Source: a virus
IMG/VR virus record: IMGVR_UViG_3300034190_001100
Span: 1 to 27,370 of that record
Reading direction: 5' to 3' (one strand)
DNA: 27,370 bases
Made by a program: the position numbers and the translations under genes. The notes under the pieces were generated by a model. The model made no database searches and was not told the origin of the DNA. It was given only the letters and a program-made list of their open reading frames with translations. Positions 24,828 to 27,370 of this stretch are shown here, piece after piece (position 1 is the first letter of the stretch; each line of letters opens with the position of its first letter).

Positions 24828-25004
24828 ATGTCGGTTAATCTGTTGACATCCTCAAAGCGACTCTTTCTGTCGTATTTGGGACATGGAGCAGAATTAGGGT
24901 TTCACGTGGAACCTTCACATGTTAATATCGGTCTTGCTAGATCAATCTCCATCGGCGCATTATCCGTGGCCTACTTGCGCAGGGCTTGCGGGTCGGCTGT
25001 TTAG
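24828..25004 (+). CDS. Possible small gene, 58 aa
   Basis: The ATG at 24828 has AGG about eight bases upstream (CTAGGTAAGTTGATG); a longer start with GTG at 24807 would overlap the 33-aa frame. The sequence starts MSVNLLTSSKRLFLSYLGHG and includes NIGLARSISIGALSVAYLRR near the end. It is moderately hydrophobic and has no recognised family. It ends inside a strong hairpin (24987-25014). Against it, the codon pattern is not clearly that of the neighbours. It could be non-coding leader RNA. Confidence 0.35.
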   Translation: MSVNLLTSSKRLFLSYLGHGAELGFHVEPSHVNIGLARSISIGALSVAYLRRACGSAV

Positions 25005-25041
25005 TTGGCCCGCAGGAAGGAGGTTATCTAGCCTTTTTTTT
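24987..25041 (+). terminator. Hairpin plus T8 tract, candidate terminator or attenuator
   Basis: Positions 24987-25014 fold into a 12-pair stem (TGCGGG at one end and CCCGCA at the other, three G-U pairs inside) with a four-base loop. After AAGGAGG comes a weaker stem AGGT/GCCT directly followed by eight T. The strong stem is too far from the T run for a textbook terminator; the weaker one is adjacent to it. Competition between the two could form an attenuator before the 25065 gene. Confidence 0.45.
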
Positions 25042-25064
25042 AACTTCAAAACAGGAACAAGAAA

Positions 25065-25637
25065 ATGACTGACTACAACATGACACCGTTTAAAAACCTG
25101 ATGACCAACTGCTACATCGGAGCCAACATCGGGTGCGTTTCAAAACTAAAATACCATCTGGAGCGGGTTCAACTGATCTCGAACGCAAGCCGGGAAGATG
25201 CCGTTTCTATGAAGGTTTTGCATGACATGGGGCTTGATATTGATGACCTGCAATACGAGACAAAGCAGTTATCTTATTGGAAATGGTCTCTTCAGGTGAT
25301 GCTAGACGAGACAGGCGAGATAATGAACTATAAGAAAGAAATGGTTCAGTTGGGCATTGAGCACGCCTTTGACTACTGCGCCAAAGAAAACAAAAAAGCG
25401 GAGATGCTGGGCAGACGCAAGCCCTACTCCGAGACAGTTGTTGCTGAGAACCGCCGAGCATATGCAGAATTGCAGGGCGTTAAAGAAATGCCGGGAATCC
25501 CTAAAGGTTTCTACGACTGGATTGTTGACATGGCCTCTGACAGTAACAAAATCCTAAAAGGTTTAGAGTATCAAACCAAAGAGATTAAAGAGCAGATTGA
25601 CATTAATGATGAAGCAATCGCCGCCTGTCTAGGCTAA
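25065..25637 (+). CDS. Unknown protein, 190 aa, first clear rightward gene
   Basis: The ATG at 25065 has AGGA about ten bases upstream. The protein is mostly helical and charged: VSKLKYHLERVQLISNASRE, LDIDDLQYETKQLSYWKWSL and VAENRRAYAELQGVKEMPGI. There is a C-terminal helix around YQTKEIKEQIDINDEA. No signal peptide, membrane segment or catalytic motif is seen, and no family was recognised. One hand-counted line is 48 percent G+C, clearly more than the small genes downstream (38 percent in one line), so its origin may differ. It stands alone between the T8 hairpin and a block of dyads. An early host-takeover protein is possible but unproven. Confidence 0.72.
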   Translation: MTDYNMTPFKNLMTNCYIGANIGCVSKLKYHLERVQLISNASREDAVSMKVLHDMGLDIDDLQYETKQLSYWKWSLQVMLDETGEIMNYKKEMVQLGIEHAFDYCAKENKKAEMLGRRKPYSETVVAENRRAYAELQGVKEMPGIPKGFYDWIVDMASDSNKILKGLEYQTKEIKEQIDINDEAIAACLG

Positions 25638-25648
25638 TCCTCCGGTCC

Positions 25649-25757
25649 TGAGCAAGACTATAAACTGCTCATCATAATATGCTAATATACTGTAAAAAAA
25701 TTTTTTAACAGCATGAAAGATGCGACAAGTCGCATAAAATTTTCTCGCGCTGACGCG
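25649..25757. promoter_or_regulatory. Block of four stacked dyads before the early operon
   Basis: Four inverted repeats follow each other. TGAGCA/TGCTCA (25649-25671, 11-base loop) comes first. Next is a 22-base A-tract/T-tract near-palindrome with CTGT and ACAG ends and one mismatch (25690-25711). Then comes ATGCGACAAGTCGCAT (25720-25735, perfect), and last GCGCTGACGCGC (25746-25757) inside a direct repeat CGCGCT. No gene overlaps. Such density suggests a regulatory switch, a replication start or terminators in series. TAATATACT at about 25683-25691 may be a -10-like element. Confidence 0.5.
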
Positions 25758-25785
25758 CTCGTAACAGCAAGAAACGGCAGGGAAA

Positions 25786-25848
25786 ATGACTGAAGTTATT
25801 GAGGCACGAAAGGTAAACTTTCCTTTAGATATAAGTGATTGTATTTAA
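25786..25848 (+). CDS. Possible leader peptide, 20 aa
   Basis: An ATG at 25786 with AGGG five bases upstream reads 20 codons starting MTEVIEARKV. The context (GAAAATGACTGA) is the same as at the start of the 25065 gene. Its end lies in the inverted repeat TTTCCTTTA/TAAAGGAAA (25819-25827 and 25846-25854). A regulatory leader for the downstream operon is conceivable; chance is not excluded. Confidence 0.35.
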   Translation: MTEVIEARKVNFPLDISDCI

Positions 25849-25876
25849 AGGAAAACTTAAAGTTATAAGGTAAACT
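25810..25876. repeat. Direct repeat AAGGTAAACT and inverted repeat TTTCCTTTA/TAAAGGAAA
   Basis: AAGGTAAACT occurs at 25810-25819 and 25867-25876; the second copy contains the likely ribosome site of the 43-aa gene. Between them lies a nine-base inverted repeat (25819-25827 with 25846-25854, 18-base loop) and AACTT-A-AAGTT (25854-25864). RNA folding here could control translation of the first early operon gene. Confidence 0.4.
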
Positions 25877-25879
25877 AAT

Positions 25880-26011
25880 ATGACATACAAAATAGATAAA
25901 GATAAGTATGTATTCTTTAACTGTAAAGGACAAGCAATAGTATGGACGAGTAACTTCGATGATGCTATGATGCTTATCCGTGAATTCAATATGGAGAAAC
26001 GTGATGACTAG
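25880..26011 (+). CDS. Small protein, 43 aa, start of early operon
   Basis: The ATG at 25880 follows AAGG with a nine-base spacing. It reads 43 codons starting MTYKIDKDKYVFFNCKGQAI and containing DDAMMLIREFNMEK near the end, compatible with a small beta hairpin followed by a helix. Its end overlaps the next gene by eight bases. The overlap, ribosome site and aligned operon make it a likely real gene. Function unknown. Confidence 0.6.
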   Translation: MTYKIDKDKYVFFNCKGQAIVWTSNFDDAMMLIREFNMEKRDD

Positions 26012-26177
26012 AACAGAAATTGTAAACAAACTTCTTGAGTCTTACGATGATGAAGAAATAAAGGCAGTAGGAAATGCTATTGGCATAGGATATACTAGCC
26101 TTTGGAGACAAGAAGTAATGAAAATGTTTGCCGAAGCGATAAATGATTTCCTGTCAGACCCAACTAACAAGGAGTAA
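26004..26177 (+). CDS. Small early protein, 57 aa, paralogue A
   Basis: I chose ATG 26004 (GGAG eight bases upstream) over a GTG at 25980, because the latter would overlap the 43-aa gene more and lacks a good site. It starts MTRTEIVNKLLESYDDEEIK and ends with AINDFLSDPTNKE. The first 25 residues and the (I)(N/S)..L.DP end match the next gene, so the two are a tandem duplication. The protein is acidic and helical. No family is recognised. Confidence 0.7.
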   Translation: MTRTEIVNKLLESYDDEEIKAVGNAIGIGYTSLWRQEVMKMFAEAINDFLSDPTNKE

Positions 26178-26181
26178 TGTA

Positions 26182-26406
26182 ATGCTCAGAACAGAGATGA
26201 TTGATAACTTGCTTGACTCTTATACTAAGAGAGAGTTGGAAGCGTTGGCTGTAAAATTAGGAATATCAATTGAAAGATTTAAAGGTATTAAGTACAACGA
26301 TCCCGGCTTCTATATGGTATCTCTTAAAGATGATATTAGTAATATACTGTTTGATCCTGCGGGTAGTCATCATGAGTTTAATAAGTTAGCAGAAATGGAG
26401 CAGTAA
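26182..26406 (+). CDS. Small early protein, 74 aa, paralogue B
   Basis: The ATG at 26182 has AGGAG eight bases upstream; an ATG at 26143 in frame lies inside the previous gene and has no such site. It begins MLRTEMIDNLLDSYTKRELE, parallel to paralogue A, followed by ALAVKLGISIERF. An insert of about 17 residues follows, and then the shared end ISNILFDP. After it the tail GSHHEFNKLAEMEQ is unique. It is acidic and helical, with no recognised function. One base separates it from the HTH gene. Confidence 0.72.
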   Translation: MLRTEMIDNLLDSYTKRELEALAVKLGISIERFKGIKYNDPGFYMVSLKDDISNILFDPAGSHHEFNKLAEMEQ

Positions 26407-26407
26407 T

Positions 26408-26731
26408 ATGAGATCATCTGGATCATTTGTCAAAGGACACAAGCAACCTAAATCTTTCAAGTCTGTCAGTGCTAAACTTGACGAAGATAAGGTAGAGCAA
26501 ATCTATATTGAGTTAAGAGAAGGCACAAGTTTTGCGGCAATAGGCAAGATGTTTGATGTTTCTTCTTCTACAATACAGAACGTAAACAGTGGTAAGTATT
26601 TCAAGATACCTGATATGATCTATCCCATTGTAGATAGGCATCACAGATATGGTAAGGAACCTGTTGAACACAGTGAGTTCTGGGATACTTACTGGCCTGA
26701 GTCACCTATAAATCTAGGAGGTTTAAAGTGA
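26408..26731 (+). CDS. Helix-turn-helix DNA-binding protein, 107 aa
   Basis: Residues about 27-62 (KVEQIYIELREGTSFAAIGK, then MFDVSSSTIQNVNSGKYFK) have the resolvase/homeodomain-like helix-turn-helix pattern: a helix, then G.s...Ig..F.vs.stI..i..G..f. The basic N-terminus (SFVKGHKQPKSFKS) may add DNA contacts. The C-terminal part is tryptophan- and proline-rich (YPIVDRHHRYGKEPVEHSEF) without a known domain. It may regulate the phage early or late switch; binding at the nearby dyads is a testable idea. The stop overlaps the next gene (GTG inside AAGTGAA). Confidence 0.72.
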   Translation: MRSSGSFVKGHKQPKSFKSVSAKLDEDKVEQIYIELREGTSFAAIGKMFDVSSSTIQNVNSGKYFKIPDMIYPIVDRHHRYGKEPVEHSEFWDTYWPESPINLGGLK

Positions 26732-26877
26732 ATCAAGAACTAAGCCAAGACGTTAAAGAAGCGATTGATTATGTACTGTCTAACTTTGAGTTGTCAGAAG
26801 TTGATATTATCCAAGAGACTCTAGCCAATCATATTAAAGATTGGATTGAGAAAAACAACAGGCAATGGGAGCATTGA
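26728..26877 (+). CDS. Small acidic protein, 49 aa, GTG start
   Basis: A GTG at 26728 overlaps the HTH gene stop (GTGA) and has a perfect AGGAGG six bases upstream. It reads 49 codons starting MNQELSQDVKEAIDYVLSNF and including IIQETLANHIKDWIEKNN, two amphipathic helices. The strong ribosome site decides the non-ATG start. Its function is unknown. Its stop is followed directly by the next ATG. Confidence 0.65.
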   Translation: MNQELSQDVKEAIDYVLSNFELSEVDIIQETLANHIKDWIEKNNRQWEH

Positions 26878-26878
26878 T

Positions 26879-27121
26879 ATGTATGATCCGTATTCACCTA
26901 GTGGTTGGGACATTGACGGTCATGGTTCAGTAGAAGTAGGCGATCTTATCTTTGATGACAACCAACTTATATGGATGCACCTTGATGAGATTACATTGGA
27001 GCCTGTAACTGGTGATCCAATGGAGACTAACTTAGAGCCTGTGTTCTGGCTGTCTAGTAAGGATTTGTTTCGTGAATTACAGTTAAGTGAGAGTGAATTG
27101 ATACCCTACTTAGGAGGTTGA
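26879..27121 (+). CDS. Small acidic early protein, 80 aa
   Basis: The ATG at 26879 has GGGAG upstream with nine-base spacing; a longer TTG reading from 26846 would run into the 49-aa gene. The sequence begins MYDPYSPSGWDIDGHGSVEV and contains FDDNQLIWMHLDEITLEPVT and WLSSKDLFRELQLSESELI. It is strongly acidic with a mix of strands and helices. A DNA-mimic or host-inhibitor role would fit the charge but is speculation. The next gene starts two bases after the stop, so they form one operon. Confidence 0.72.
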   Translation: MYDPYSPSGWDIDGHGSVEVGDLIFDDNQLIWMHLDEITLEPVTGDPMETNLEPVFWLSSKDLFRELQLSESELIPYLGG

Positions 27122-27122
27122 T

Positions 27123-27370
27123 ATGAAAGTACCTGACAAGATAGCGAATGAGGTAAGGGATTCTGTCGTTGCTAACCTTACCGAATATAAGAAAGCGATT
27201 GAGGCAGGGCTACCTGCACCGTGGAATCCTTGGTTTAGACCGTGGAAGAATGACGGTACAGTGAATACTCTACAACCTGTGATGGCTATGAACGGAGTAT
27301 CTAAGCGTCCTTACAATGGATGCAACTGGTTCCTCCTAAACTTGTTAGTTAGTTATGAGTCGCCTGATTA
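27123..27370 (+). CDS. ArdC-like antirestriction/ssDNA-binding protein, N-terminal part, cut by the window edge
   Basis: Only the first 82 residues are inside the window. They contain an N-terminal helix (about residues 5-29), then APWNPWFRPWK (32-42) and, after a loop, KRPYNGCNWFLLNLL (61-75). The paired PW motif followed by (R/K).Y.G.N...LL is the pattern of the ArdC N-terminal domain (DUF1738), which binds single-stranded DNA. It is found in plasmid antirestriction proteins and phage proteins. A metalloprotease-like C-terminal domain is expected beyond the edge but not seen. AGGAGG precedes the ATG. It may protect entering DNA. Confidence 0.75.
   Translation, partial: MKVPDKIANEVRDSVVANLTEYKKAIEAGLPAPWNPWFRPWKNDGTVNTLQPVMAMNGVSKRPYNGCNWFLLNLLVSYESPD

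Noticed and set aside
24827-24850. Inverted repeat GATGTC/GACATC with a 12-base loop
   Set aside because: Six-base arms are expected by chance in a window of this size and it lies in a possible reading frame; kept only as a note.
24843-24878. TTGACA as a -35 promoter element
   Set aside because: The only AT-rich hexamer downstream (TATTTG) is 24 bases away; with a 17-base spacer the sequence is TCTGTC.
24331-25064. tRNA or CRISPR array in the control region
   Set aside because: No cloverleaf with a TTC-arm pattern and no regularly spaced repeats were found; the repeats seen have only two copies.
25207-25461. 84-codon minus-strand frame
   Set aside because: Antisense shadow of the 190-aa gene, with no promoter or ribosome site.

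Overview
The window is part of a tailed-phage genome of the short-tailed (podovirus) kind. One long leftward (minus-strand) block of head, packaging, tail and internal virion genes fills positions 1 to 24330. A set of small rightward (plus-strand) early-type genes runs from about 24.6 kb to the right edge. No bacterial housekeeping gene, tRNA, rRNA, insertion sequence, integrase or CRISPR array was seen. The capsid, portal and adaptor proteins resemble the families of phage phiSU10 and other P22/N4/T7-like podoviruses. The LamG-SPRY fibre, the duplicated FTGCTRGAD module and the prolyl-4-hydroxylase-like oxygenase are features I associate with marine phages. A marine proteobacterial host is therefore my guess; nothing in the window names the host.

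Minus strand, in order of transcription (right to left): a basic 210-aa protein; an SLT-type lytic transglycosylase; an unknown 344-aa acidic protein; small and large terminase (the large one with a TTG start); portal; two 80-aa proteins; scaffold; major capsid protein; a 2-oxoglutarate/Fe(II) oxygenase; a 113-aa conserved protein; a 28-aa microgene; the tail adaptor; a repeat-rich fibre; a 720-aa LamG/SPRY fibre; a probable tail chaperone; the tail nozzle; a TNF/C1q-like fibre; a GNAT-like protein in the T7 gp13 position; four presumed internal or ejection proteins; and a very large virion protein whose C-terminus lies beyond the left edge. Genes are packed almost without gaps. Ten junctions are TAATG stop-start overlaps, so translational coupling is probably widespread.

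Positions 24331 to 24635 hold no convincing gene. They form the divergent control region, with hairpins, an alternating AT tract and a minus-strand CTATAGGGA box. To its right come three possible microgenes, then a strong hairpin with a T8 tract, then a 190-aa gene, then a 150-bp block of stacked dyads. After these follows a compact early operon of tiny genes: 43 aa, two tandem paralogues of 57 and 74 aa, an HTH protein, 49 aa, 80 aa, and the start of an ArdC-like antirestriction protein.

The most promising items are the capsid-coupled oxygenase, the microgenes in and around the control region, the dyad block before the early operon, the tandem early paralogues and the duplicated nozzle module. 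All identifications come from reading motifs by eye; no database search was run.
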